Shown: positions 1 through 6,749 of the stretch, piece by piece
Numbering within the stretch: position 1 is the stretch's first letter
Layout: every line of letters begins with the position of its first letter
Assembly (NCBI GenBank): GCA_903970295.1
Contig: CAJCHQ010000818.1
Span: 1 to 9,572 of the forward strand
DNA from: Bryobacterales bacterium
GTDB taxonomy: Bacteria; Cyanobacteriota; Vampirovibrionia; Obscuribacterales; Obscuribacteraceae
Direction of reading: 5' to 3'
DNA: 9,572 nucleotides
Notes under the pieces: model-generated
Database searches by the model: none
Seen by the model: only the letters and a program-made list of their open reading frames with translations
Told to the model about the DNA's origin: nothing
Made by a program: the position numbers and the translations under genes

Positions 1-1032
1 CCGGGCGAATTTACGCAGCGGGCTTTTTTAAGTGGCCGCATCGATCTGACTCAAGCGGAAGCCGTATACGACCTGATCCAGGCCAAAACTTCTCGACAAA
101 GTCGTCTGGCAGTTTCGGCACTGAGCGGAGAACTCGGTCAACAAATTCGGTTGGTGCGCAACAATATTCTCGAGCTGTTGTCACGAGTCGTAGCCGGCAT
201 CGACTTCCCCGAAGAAGTCGGTGATACACCAATGGACGACATTCAGACGATTTTGTCAGAGGCTCTGAGCAAATTAGAAAATCTGGCCGCCACTTCACGC
301 AGTGGTCGATTCCTGCGCGAGGGTTTGCGCCTGGCTATCGTCGGCAAACCCAACGCCGGCAAATCCAGTCTACTCAATCAGTTATTGCGATTCGAGCGGG
401 CCATCGTCACCGACATTCCCGGCACCACCAGAGATTCACTGGAAGAGTTGCTGGACATGAACGGTATTCCGGTAATTTTGACCGACACCGCGGGCATACG
501 GACGACCGACGATCAGGTTGAAAAGATTGGCATCGAACGCTCTCGCAATGCGGTCGATCAGGCGGACCTCATCCTCTTTCTTTTCGATGTCAGCTCCTCC
601 TGGACAGAAGACGATCAGCTGATTTTAGAAATGATCGGTGCCAAACCATACATAGCGCTTGGCAACAAAATGGATTTGCAGCCTGCCTTTTCTTTCGGTT
701 CGACTAAATTAAGCGCGCTGACGCATATGATGATTTCGGCCAAAACCGGTGAAAATTTAGCGAGCCTCACCGATTTCGTCTCCACCTGGGTAATCAACGA
801 AAAACAATTGCAAGAAGCCGGCGGCTCACTCAATCAAAGACAGGGCGAGCTTTGCCAAAAAGCGATTACTTCACTCGAGCTAGCCCGGGAGAGCGTACTC
901 AATCAGATGCCCCAGGATTGCCTGGCAAGTGATTTGAAATGCACTGTCGATCAACTCTCAGAAGTTTGTGGTGAGATCGTCTCGGAAGAGATAATCACCA
1001 ACGTCTTCGCCACTTTTTGCATAGGAAAATAG
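1..1032 (+). CDS. mnmE: tRNA modification GTPase MnmE (TrmE), 5' end cut by window edge
   Basis: MnmE works with MnmG to install the (carboxymethyl)aminomethyl group at C5 of wobble uridine 34 in tRNAs reading split codon boxes; it is cytoplasmic and GTP-driven. Frame 1 is open from the first base and gives 343 residues before TAG. It begins in the conserved stretch PGEFTQRAF, which lies at about residue 110 in full-length proteins of about 450, so roughly a quarter is missing. Visible motifs, numbered from the window start: P-loop GKPNAGKS at 115-122 (with the Asn typical of K+-dependent MnmE GTPases), PGTTRD at 140-145, DTAG at 162-165, NKMD at 222-225, SAK soon after, and the diagnostic C-terminal FCIGK at 339-343, whose Cys is an MnmE hallmark. 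The helical domain flanks the inserted G domain as expected. It is the first visible gene of a plus-strand cluster with thrS. Identification is secure; the start lies outside the window. Confidence 0.97.
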   Translation, partial: PGEFTQRAFLSGRIDLTQAEAVYDLIQAKTSRQSRLAVSALSGELGQQIRLVRNNILELLSRVVAGIDFPEEVGDTPMDDIQTILSEALSKLENLAATSRSGRFLREGLRLAIVGKPNAGKSSLLNQLLRFERAIVTDIPGTTRDSLEELLDMNGIPVILTDTAGIRTTDDQVEKIGIERSRNAVDQADLILFLFDVSSSWTEDDQLILEMIGAKPYIALGNKMDLQPAFSFGSTKLSALTHMMISAKTGENLASLTDFVSTWVINEKQLQEAGGSLNQRQGELCQKAITSLELARESVLNQMPQDCLASDLKCTVDQLSEVCGEIVSEEIITNVFATFCIGK

Positions 1033-1073
1033 TTTTTAAAGTCAGCGCGAGCGAGAAGGAAAGAGCAGATTAA

Positions 1074-1532
1074 ATGGCCATTTTGAGATCCGAAGACAGC
1101 GAGCGCCCCAGCACCCTCGAAATCACAAAGGGCGCGCTCGAATCGATTGGCGGACAAAGCTGGCAGCGATTTCAACTGAAAGCCTGCTGCGGCGACTACA
1201 AACTGGAGCTGGGTAGCGAGTCTTCGAGTGGTCTGGCCGTCGATTGCCTCTTTTGCCGGGAGCCGCAAGATGAAGTCCTGAAATTAGCCGAAAAAATCGA
1301 GCAAATTGTCAATCAGACCAAGGATCGACTGCTTTTCGAACCGGCTGAGCCTTCCTTCGAACTATCTGTCGTCAGAGCCTCCGCCTCCGGGCTCAAGGTC
1401 GAAATCTGGCTGGATTCTGGCGAAGCGGCGAGCGGAATCTACCGCTGGGACGCAGCCGGAATACGTTTCCATACATTGCAGGAACACCTGGAGCTTTTCT
1501 TGAAAGAGCTTAAGCAGGAATTCGCCTGTTAA
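1074..1532 (+). CDS. Unrecognised 152-residue cytoplasmic protein between mnmE and thrS
   Basis: I do not recognise the family. The ATG at 1074 follows mnmE by 41 bases and the TAA lies 34 bases before thrS, all on one strand, so co-transcription is likely. A purine-rich GAAGGA at 1055-1060 is rather far (13 bases) from the ATG. There is no signal peptide or membrane segment. The sequence alternates predicted strands (about 31-48 and 95-132) with two charged helices (about 65-84 and 134-150), suggesting a small alpha/beta domain ending in a long amphipathic helix. Five cysteines are present: a CC pair at 38-39, CLFC at 58-61 and one at 152. They might bind metal or be structural, but no known zinc pattern is evident. 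The layout loosely recalls small immunity-type or DUF proteins with a terminal helix, which is only a resemblance. Reading-frame length, position and codon use similar to its neighbours make it very likely a real gene. Confidence 0.82.
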   Translation: MAILRSEDSERPSTLEITKGALESIGGQSWQRFQLKACCGDYKLELGSESSSGLAVDCLFCREPQDEVLKLAEKIEQIVNQTKDRLLFEPAEPSFELSVVRASASGLKVEIWLDSGEAASGIYRWDAAGIRFHTLQEHLELFLKELKQEFAC

Positions 1533-1553
1533 AATGCCATAGGACCTAAAGAA

Positions 1554-1559
1554 AAGGAG
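1554..1559 (+). promoter_or_regulatory. Ribosome binding site of thrS
   Basis: AAGGAG lies seven bases before the ATG at 1567. It is a near-consensus Shine-Dalgarno sequence and fixes the thrS start. Confidence 0.85.
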
Positions 1560-1566
1560 CGTTTCC

Positions 1567-3561
1567 ATGGCCAATGTGTCAGAAATCGAGCGCGGTGAGG
1601 GCGATCAGCCTGTGCCGGCGAATGGGCAAGTGCAAATCAAACTTCCCGACGGTTCGACTCGCGAATTGGCAACGGGCGCAACGGGAGCCGATCTGGCCAA
1701 AGCGATTTCACAAGGACTTTATCGTGAAGCGGTAGGCCTTCTTCTCGATGGAGAATTGCGCGACTTATTCACGCCATTGCCCGACGGTTCATCAGTTAAA
1801 ATCCTCACCCCGAAAGATCCTCAATCGATAGAATTATTGCGCCACTCTACTGCGCACGTCATGGCCCAGGCCGTACAAAAGCTTTTTCCGCAAGCAAAAA
1901 TAGCGATCGGTCCGACTATCGACGATGGTTTCTACTATGACTTCGATATTCCGGATCATACTTTGACACCAGACGATCTCGAAAAAATCGAGAGCGAAAT
2001 GGCTCGCATCGCTAAAGAGAATCAACGGTTGGTTCGCTTCAATATTCCGGATGTCGACGAGCAATTGCAAGAATTTCGGAATCAGGGAGAAAAATTCAAA
2101 GCCGAACTTTTGCAAGAACATAGAGACCACAATCCGACTATGTATCTGATGCAGGATAAGGAAGGCAAAACAATCTGGAACGATTTCTGCCGCGGACCGC
2201 ATCTGGCTTCGACCAATCACATCAAGGCTTTCAAGCTGCTCAAGGTCTCGGGTTCTTATTGGCGCGGAGATGAGCATAGAGAGCGGCTGCAACGAATTTA
2301 TGCCACGGCCTGGTGGAGTAAGCAAGACCTGGAAGCTTATTTGCACCGCCTCGAAGAGGCGGAAAAGCGTGACCACCGAAAACTCTCGAAACAGTTCGAT
2401 CTCTTTTCGACTCACGAAGAAGTAGGACCGGGACTGGTTTTCTGGCATCCGAAACTGGCTACGGTGCGCGCCGTGATTGAAGACTTCTGGCGGGCTGAGC
2501 ACCGCCGGCGGGGCTATGATTTCGTTTACACACCGCATATCGCCAGCGAAGAGCTCTACCGAATCAGCGGTCACTTAGAAAGCTACGGCGAGAATATGTA
2601 TTCGGCTATGGACATCGATGGCCAGCCCTATCGTGCCAAGCCGATGAATTGTCCAGGACACATCATGATCTATAAATCGCAACTGCGCAGTTATCGCGAC
2701 TTGCCATTGCGTTTCGCAGAGTTGGGCACAGTCTATCGTTACGAACGATCTGGTGTTCTGCATGGGATGTTGCGCGTACGTGGATTTACACAAGATGATT
2801 CGCACATCTTCTGCACACCGGAGCAACTGGAAGATGAAATCAACGGCATTCTCGATCTAGTCGATTTCATGATGAAGGTCTTCGGATATACCTATAAAGC
2901 CTACCTTTCCACCCGTCCGGAAAAATCGATCGGCACCGATGAGGAATGGGCGGATGCCACGCGTGCACTTGAAGGTGCGCTCAAAGCGCGCAACATGACA
3001 TACGACATCGATGAAGGTGGTGGCACATTCTACGCGCCGAAAATCGATATCAAACTCTATGATGCAATCGGGCGAGAATGGCAAGGACCGACTGTCCAGG
3101 TCGATCTCAATTTGCCGACGCGTTTCGGAGTCGAATACATAGCTCAAGATGGCAACAAGCACAAAGTAGTGATGGTGCACAGGGCCGTTCTGGGATCGCT
3201 CGAACGGTTCGTGGGCGGATTGATCGAGCATTACGCAGGTGTCTTCCCGCTCTGGCTGGCACCGACTCAAGTCGTGGTCGTGCCGATTTCGGACCGGCAC
3301 CATGACGCCGCCAATCATCTGATGAAGCGCTTGAAAGAGCATGATGTGCGTGTGCACTTAGATGCGCGAGCGGAAACGATGAACTACCGAATTCGTGAAG
3401 CACAGGTCGATCAAGTTCCCTACATGGTAGTGATTGGCGACAAAGAAGCAGCCAACGGTCAATTAGCTATCCGCCACCGCCGCAACGGTGACATGGGACT
3501 GATGACTCCCGACGAATTCGTGCATCGCTTGCAGGCAGAGATCAAATTTAGAGAACAATAG
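1567..3561 (+). CDS. thrS: Threonine--tRNA ligase (ThrRS), complete
   Basis: A class II aminoacyl-tRNA synthetase that charges tRNA-Thr and edits mischarged Ser-tRNA-Thr; cytoplasmic, essential. At 664 residues it matches full-length bacterial ThrRS (E. coli 642), with a slightly longer N-terminus. Domains in order: TGS at about 21-83; editing (second additional) domain with HSTAH at 93-97 and CRGPH at 208-212, giving the usual His/Cys set; catalytic core with MNCPGH (Cys362), motif 2 around RYERSG with QDDSHIFC (His413), and motif 3 near VHRAVLGSLERF (His538). Cys362, His413 and His538 correspond to the three zinc ligands that select threonine. The anticodon-binding domain fills about 565-655. 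All key residues are present, so it should be active and editing-competent. The ATG is set by AAGGAG seven bases upstream. It is the last gene of the plus-strand cluster. Many ThrRS genes are regulated through leader RNA, but only 34 bases separate it from the preceding gene and I see no T-box or operator-like leader. Confidence 0.98.
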   Translation: MANVSEIERGEGDQPVPANGQVQIKLPDGSTRELATGATGADLAKAISQGLYREAVGLLLDGELRDLFTPLPDGSSVKILTPKDPQSIELLRHSTAHVMAQAVQKLFPQAKIAIGPTIDDGFYYDFDIPDHTLTPDDLEKIESEMARIAKENQRLVRFNIPDVDEQLQEFRNQGEKFKAELLQEHRDHNPTMYLMQDKEGKTIWNDFCRGPHLASTNHIKAFKLLKVSGSYWRGDEHRERLQRIYATAWWSKQDLEAYLHRLEEAEKRDHRKLSKQFDLFSTHEEVGPGLVFWHPKLATVRAVIEDFWRAEHRRRGYDFVYTPHIASEELYRISGHLESYGENMYSAMDIDGQPYRAKPMNCPGHIMIYKSQLRSYRDLPLRFAELGTVYRYERSGVLHGMLRVRGFTQDDSHIFCTPEQLEDEINGILDLVDFMMKVFGYTYKAYLSTRPEKSIGTDEEWADATRALEGALKARNMTYDIDEGGGTFYAPKIDIKLYDAIGREWQGPTVQVDLNLPTRFGVEYIAQDGNKHKVVMVHRAVLGSLERFVGGLIEHYAGVFPLWLAPTQVVVVPISDRHHDAANHLMKRLKEHDVRVHLDARAETMNYRIREAQVDQVPYMVVIGDKEAANGQLAIRHRRNGDMGLMTPDEFVHRLQAEIKFREQ

Positions 3562-3580
3562 GACATTGCCCTTATGATAA

Positions 3581-4870
3581 TTAGTCTGCCGGCTTGATAG
3601 TTGGTGCGTCTGTCTGCGCTGGAGCGGGAGGACTGGCGGGTGTATCGTCTGTCTTGTCAGGTGTGCTCAGGTCAGTCTTACTCTCCACTTTGACGACCGT
3701 GCTGCCACTTTTGACACCGCCCTCGATCTTCACAGCCTTGGTTTGCACTTTTATATGACCAGGGCGTCCCACCATCAAATGCCACAGCGGGTGTTTCTTA
3801 TCGAGAATTTGATTCATTTGTCTGGCGACCAGATCCATATGGTCGACAGCTGATTGAGTTTTTGCCAGAGTCGATTTGAGATCGGCACCGAAAGCCGGTT
3901 TGCTCACGACGTTGTCGACTTTATCCATAGTGTCTCTTGCATCGCCCAGCATTTGCTTCAGGTCAGATCGCAAACCTTTGTCGTCACCCATTTTCTGAAC
4001 GGTCAGAGCCGTCCGCCTGATCTGATCGGTGGAGAGACTCAACTTGTCCATCACTTGAATCAAGTCTTGTCTGAAAGGTTTATCCGAGAGTGTCGTATTC
4101 AGCTCGTGAATCGCGGCTTGAATATTTTGTGATGTTTCTTTGGCCCTCTGCGCAGTTTCTTTCAAATCTCCAGAGAAGTTAGGGTTATCGAGAATCCGAT
4201 TGAGCTTTTTCGATGTCCCCTCGAGTTCGTTGGACAGAGCTGCCACGCTATTCTCAACGACGACCGCACGGTCGGCAACCGGCATGAAGTGCTGAGACAG
4301 GTCGTTGAGATGATCGGCAGCGGAAACGAGCTTGCTCATGTTGCGATCCATCTTGCGCTCGATGCCTTCCAGATCAAGACTGTTGATGTTAGCCGCTACT
4401 TTATTGATGACCAGTTCTGGTCTGACCGGATCTTCTCCTTTCGCCGGGGTATTCATGTCCAGGGGTGGCGGATATGGCTCTCCTGGCTTAACGTCAGGTA
4501 GAGTAATTTCGACATACTTGGCTCCGACGACACCATTCATAAAAATTTCGAAGCGTGATCCCTGCGGAATTTTGATCTTATCGGTGTTGATGCGCAGACC
4601 GACTAGAACATCATGCTTACCGCGCAAAAGCAAGTGTTCGACCGTACCAACCCTGATGCCATCTACGTTCACAGCGGCATCCACATTCAATGCGGCGGCA
4701 TCGCTGAATTCTACGTTAAACCGTTGTGGTGCGTGAAATATAGACCATCCTTTGAGCCAGGTCCAAGCACAAAGCAAGAGAAATAGGGCGACCAGGGTAA
4801 AAAACGCGGTGTGCCCATCGGATCCACTTTGCCGCGATTGCTTGACTTCACTTCTTTCGAGAGTTTCCAC
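3581..4870 (-). CDS. MCE-domain (MlaD-type) membrane-anchored lipid-transport substrate-binding protein
   Basis: MCE proteins form periplasmic rings that carry lipids between the inner membrane permease and the outer membrane. The 429-residue product has a short cytoplasmic N-terminus, one membrane segment at about 22-45, an MCE domain at about 50-125 (signature-like VNVDGIRVGTVEHL at 67-80, then GVVGAKYVEITLP at 113-125), a proline-rich turn, and a long helical tail at about 165-360. The tail contains a repeated unit with an acidic DL pair at 235, 269, 303 and 330. The last 65 or so residues are Pro/Thr/Lys-rich and probably disordered. It is longer than E. coli MlaD (183), as is common for cyanobacterial and plastid-type MCE proteins with helical tails. 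The start is GTG, preceded by GGAG at eight bases; no ATG fits. It begins 24 bases after the permease stop, so the two are translationally close and surely one operon. The symbol mlaD would be by analogy only. Confidence 0.9.
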   Translation of the reverse strand: METLERSEVKQSRQSGSDGHTAFFTLVALFLLLCAWTWLKGWSIFHAPQRFNVEFSDAAALNVDAAVNVDGIRVGTVEHLLLRGKHDVLVGLRINTDKIKIPQGSRFEIFMNGVVGAKYVEITLPDVKPGEPYPPPLDMNTPAKGEDPVRPELVINKVAANINSLDLEGIERKMDRNMSKLVSAADHLNDLSQHFMPVADRAVVVENSVAALSNELEGTSKKLNRILDNPNFSGDLKETAQRAKETSQNIQAAIHELNTTLSDKPFRQDLIQVMDKLSLSTDQIRRTALTVQKMGDDKGLRSDLKQMLGDARDTMDKVDNVVSKPAFGADLKSTLAKTQSAVDHMDLVARQMNQILDKKHPLWHLMVGRPGHIKVQTKAVKIEGGVKSGSTVVKVESKTDLSTPDKTDDTPASPPAPAQTDAPTIKPAD

Positions 4871-4894
4871 CAGTTCAGCTCCGTTTATGTACCG

Positions 4895-5650
4895 TTAGTG
4901 TATGTAGATGAGGAAAGTGACGATGAAGTTGGCTACCACCGCCGCGATGAACATGGCCGTCACGGCATTGGTAGCAATGTGAGCAGAATCACCGCGATGA
5001 ATGCGCCCGATCGCACAGGCAGTGAAGACAGCTACAGTCGGATTGATTAAAATCAACTTCGTGAAATAAACGATTAAGTCTTTGTTTCTGATCGACAATC
5101 GTGCCGATTCCAGAAAATCATTAGTAGAACTGACGCCAAGCAAGGGAGCAATCAACGCCGACGAAGCAAATCCAATCACCAGGCCGTAAGCGGACAAGGG
5201 CACTGACATGAAAATGCCAGCCACGTAGTTCGGCAAAACAAATTCCTGAATAAAGGGCACATCCGAGTTTTCCTGCCCAAACTCGTGTGCTTGCACACTG
5301 AGAAGAGCAGCAACTCGAGCGGACCAGGACAGACTTACCGTTAGTGGTCCCAGCTCGCGCAACAAACCGAGCGCAATCAAAGCGCCCGACATATCCTGAG
5401 CCCGGTAATCTCGCATCTCATTAACTGTTTGCACCGTCAATGCCAGTGCGACGAATATAGACGAAATCGCCACCAGCGGGAACGATTGTTCACCCAGCCA
5501 AATGCAATTTTTCTTGCAGAGACGGAAATTAAAGCTGGTCAGGTTATGCGGATTGAACATTCCGAAAAACAGCTTAACTGCCCGGCCAAGCGGCTCTAGC
5601 GGCTCTAAGACGACCGCGTCGGAAGGCAATTTATTGATCAGGTTTTGCAC
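4895..5650 (-). CDS. MlaE/YrbE-family ABC transporter permease (divergent)
   Basis: This is the inner-membrane permease of an MCE lipid-transport complex, expected to pair with an MCE protein (the next gene) and an ATPase not present here. The 251-residue length fits MlaE (about 260). It starts with a polar and interfacial region at 1-50, followed by about five hydrophobic stretches (about 55-75, 88-120, 138-170, 192-215, 226-250). The family feature RELGPL at 98-103 is present, as are ARVAA at 111-115 and a typical C-terminal membrane stretch after TNAVTAM at 227-233. The normally well conserved segment after RELGP, with the E-x-x-x-M-x-V-x-EQIDAL coupling helix, is replaced by a divergent sequence (AHEFGQENSDVPFIQEF, 121-137), so coupling to the ATPase may differ. 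The start is GTG, with GGGGGAAG about nine bases upstream, a moderate site. It lies 267 bases after the L,D-transpeptidase stop, so it may have its own promoter. Confidence 0.88.
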   Translation of the reverse strand: MQNLINKLPSDAVVLEPLEPLGRAVKLFFGMFNPHNLTSFNFRLCKKNCIWLGEQSFPLVAISSIFVALALTVQTVNEMRDYRAQDMSGALIALGLLRELGPLTVSLSWSARVAALLSVQAHEFGQENSDVPFIQEFVLPNYVAGIFMSVPLSAYGLVIGFASSALIAPLLGVSSTNDFLESARLSIRNKDLIVYFTKLILINPTVAVFTACAIGRIHRGDSAHIATNAVTAMFIAAVVANFIVTFLIYIH

Positions 5651-5807
5651 GTTTCGAGACTTCCCCCAGTCTTTGGCTCAGCCGCACAGTCCTGGAACTG
5701 ACGACGGTCACGCGAAAAAGTTAGCAGTTTGTTCCCGAATGTTCAGATATTGCGCTTAACAACCGACATCCACTTTTTACCCGCCAGCGTCCCAAGTCGA
5801 GCAACTG

Positions 5808-5821
5808 AACCGATATCGGTT
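5808..5821. repeat. 14-base perfect palindrome AACCGATATCGGTT (operator candidate)
   Basis: The sequence equals its own reverse complement over 14 bases. It lies about 160 bases upstream of the permease GTG. A related half, AACCGACATC, occurs at 5761-5770, identical in nine of ten bases to 5808-5817. Such symmetry suits a dimeric DNA-binding protein, but a hairpin or chance is also possible. Confidence 0.4.
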
Positions 5822-5829
5822 AAGCCTCG

Positions 5830-5897
5830 GCGCCAGTACGGACTTACCGATAAATTTTTCCGGATTCCCTCGCCTTCGGGTTACGCCCGACTGGCGC
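5830..5897. repeat. Inverted repeat GCGCCAGT / ACTGGCGC with internal hairpin
   Basis: The arms at 5830-5837 and 5890-5897 are perfect complements separated by 52 bases. Inside, TCGGG (5876-5880) pairs with CCCGA (5886-5890) around a five-base loop, sharing its last base with the outer arm. The element lies just after the L,D-transpeptidase stop codon on the minus strand. It could be a structured 3' end, a leader of the permease mRNA, or a dispersed intergenic repeat. Confidence 0.4.
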
Positions 5898-5917
5898 ATA
5901 AAAATTGCCATCAGCGC

Positions 5918-6673
5918 TCAATTCTGAGCCGACGCTTCCTTTTTATGTCTGGGCTTGAAGTCTGATTGGTTGAGAACAGTGCCACGAAATTGTCGAATGA
6001 TATACACGGTGTCTCCTCGCTCAACCATCTTGTAGAGACGCATGATGTCTGGATTCGAATGGCGTACACAACCATGGCTGATGCTCTTGCGAATGTCTTT
6101 TTGATCGTTTGTGCCATGCAAGTCAATATCGTACTTGTCCAGAAAAATGGCAGCGACTCCCAAAGGATTCTCATGGGTTTGACTGTAGGGAGCAACAGGT
6201 TTGTGTTTGATTGTTTTCGGTGGCACCCACTTAGGATCCAGCTTTTTTGATACGACCGTGTATCTGCCTGGAGGCGTTGGCTTTTTCGTGTTGCCAACCG
6301 AATTGGAAATGGTCAGCACGCGGACAATTGTATTACCTTGAAGCTGCAAGACAATTGTAGAATGGCTACCTTTATCGACGATTACTAAAGTCGGATCTTC
6401 GGCATGATAACCATTCATGCCGATTGTCTTAGTCAAAACGTAATGATGGTTTGTAAAAGGCCCGGATGTGGACGCCGGGTTAGAAGCCGGCGCCGGTTTA
6501 GGAGTTGGCGAAGGGCTCGCAACTTGCTTGGCGGGTTGAGTCATCGGTTGGCTAGCAGGTTGGACCGGAGGTTGCGCTGGAGGCTTGGTCTCAGCACCAG
6601 TGCCCGGGCGGGCAGAGATCGTGCAAATCAAAGATAGAGCAATCAAAACGTTCAACCGCAGCGATGCGTTCAC
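5918..6673 (-). CDS. Secreted L,D-transpeptidase (YkuD domain)
   Basis: L,D-transpeptidases join peptidoglycan stems by 3-3 links, or attach proteins to them, using a catalytic cysteine, and resist most beta-lactams. The 251-residue product starts with a signal-like segment (Arg6, then a hydrophobic core at about 7-20; likely cleavage near 21-27). A Pro/Gln/Ala-rich linker follows at about 28-72, and a YkuD domain at about 76-228. Catalytic signs are complete: HGTND with His186, and SHGCVRHSN at 199-207 with His200, Cys202 and Arg204. The PPGRYTV segment at 134-140 is also typical. The C-terminus is a basic tail. The GTG start is set by a strong AGGGGGAGG (6679-6687 on the minus strand) five bases upstream. 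It follows the M23 peptidase gene by 76 bases on the same strand; that gap holds a TATATA-like stretch near 6698-6703 but no matching -35, so co-transcription with the peptidase is plausible. Acting outside the inner membrane is inferred from the signal segment. Confidence 0.93.
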   Translation of the reverse strand: MNASLRLNVLIALSLICTISARPGTGAETKPPAQPPVQPASQPMTQPAKQVASPSPTPKPAPASNPASTSGPFTNHHYVLTKTIGMNGYHAEDPTLVIVDKGSHSTIVLQLQGNTIVRVLTISNSVGNTKKPTPPGRYTVVSKKLDPKWVPPKTIKHKPVAPYSQTHENPLGVAAIFLDKYDIDLHGTNDQKDIRKSISHGCVRHSNPDIMRLYKMVERGDTVYIIRQFRGTVLNQSDFKPRHKKEASAQN

Positions 6674-6678
6674 GCGAG

Positions 6679-6687
6679 CCTCCCCCT
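6679..6687 (-). promoter_or_regulatory. Strong ribosome binding site deciding the GTG start of the L,D-transpeptidase
   Basis: AGGGGGAGG on the minus strand ends five bases before the GTG at 6671-6673. No in-frame ATG has a comparable site, so GTG is chosen. Confidence 0.75.
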
Positions 6688-6749
6688 GTTCGTTCCTATA
6701 TATGTACGGTTAGGTCGCATTGGCTGAGTTTTAGTTCCACCTATCCACA

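Larger units (their letters stand above)
5651..5917. other. 267-base palindrome-rich gap between the L,D-transpeptidase and the permease gene
   Basis: No reading frame here looks like a gene. The gap lies after the stop of the L,D-transpeptidase and before the GTG of the permease, both on the minus strand, so it should hold any terminator of the first and promoter of the second. It contains a 14-base perfect palindrome (5808-5821), a near copy of its half-site at 5761-5770, and an 8-base inverted repeat (5830-5837 with 5890-5897) enclosing a small hairpin (5876-5890). No hairpin is followed by a convincing T run on the minus strand, and I found no good -35/-10 pair for the permease. Confidence 0.5.

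Noticed and set aside
11..298. 95-codon minus-strand open frame
   Set aside because: Antisense to mnmE, whose plus-strand frame is continuous and conserved.
1834..2574. 246-codon minus-strand open frame
   Set aside because: It lies wholly antisense to the well-supported thrS, has no family features and reflects the codon pattern of thrS.
2857..3357. 166-codon minus-strand open frame
   Set aside because: Also antisense to the thrS 3' part; composition (many His and Arg) is typical of a shadow frame.
4332..4736. 134-codon plus-strand open frame
   Set aside because: Antisense to the MCE-domain gene, which has clear domain evidence; no ribosome binding site or recognisable protein.
6698..6703. 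TATATA as a -10 element for the L,D-transpeptidase
   Set aside because: No -35-like hexamer lies at 16-18 bases upstream on the minus strand, so a promoter cannot be supported.
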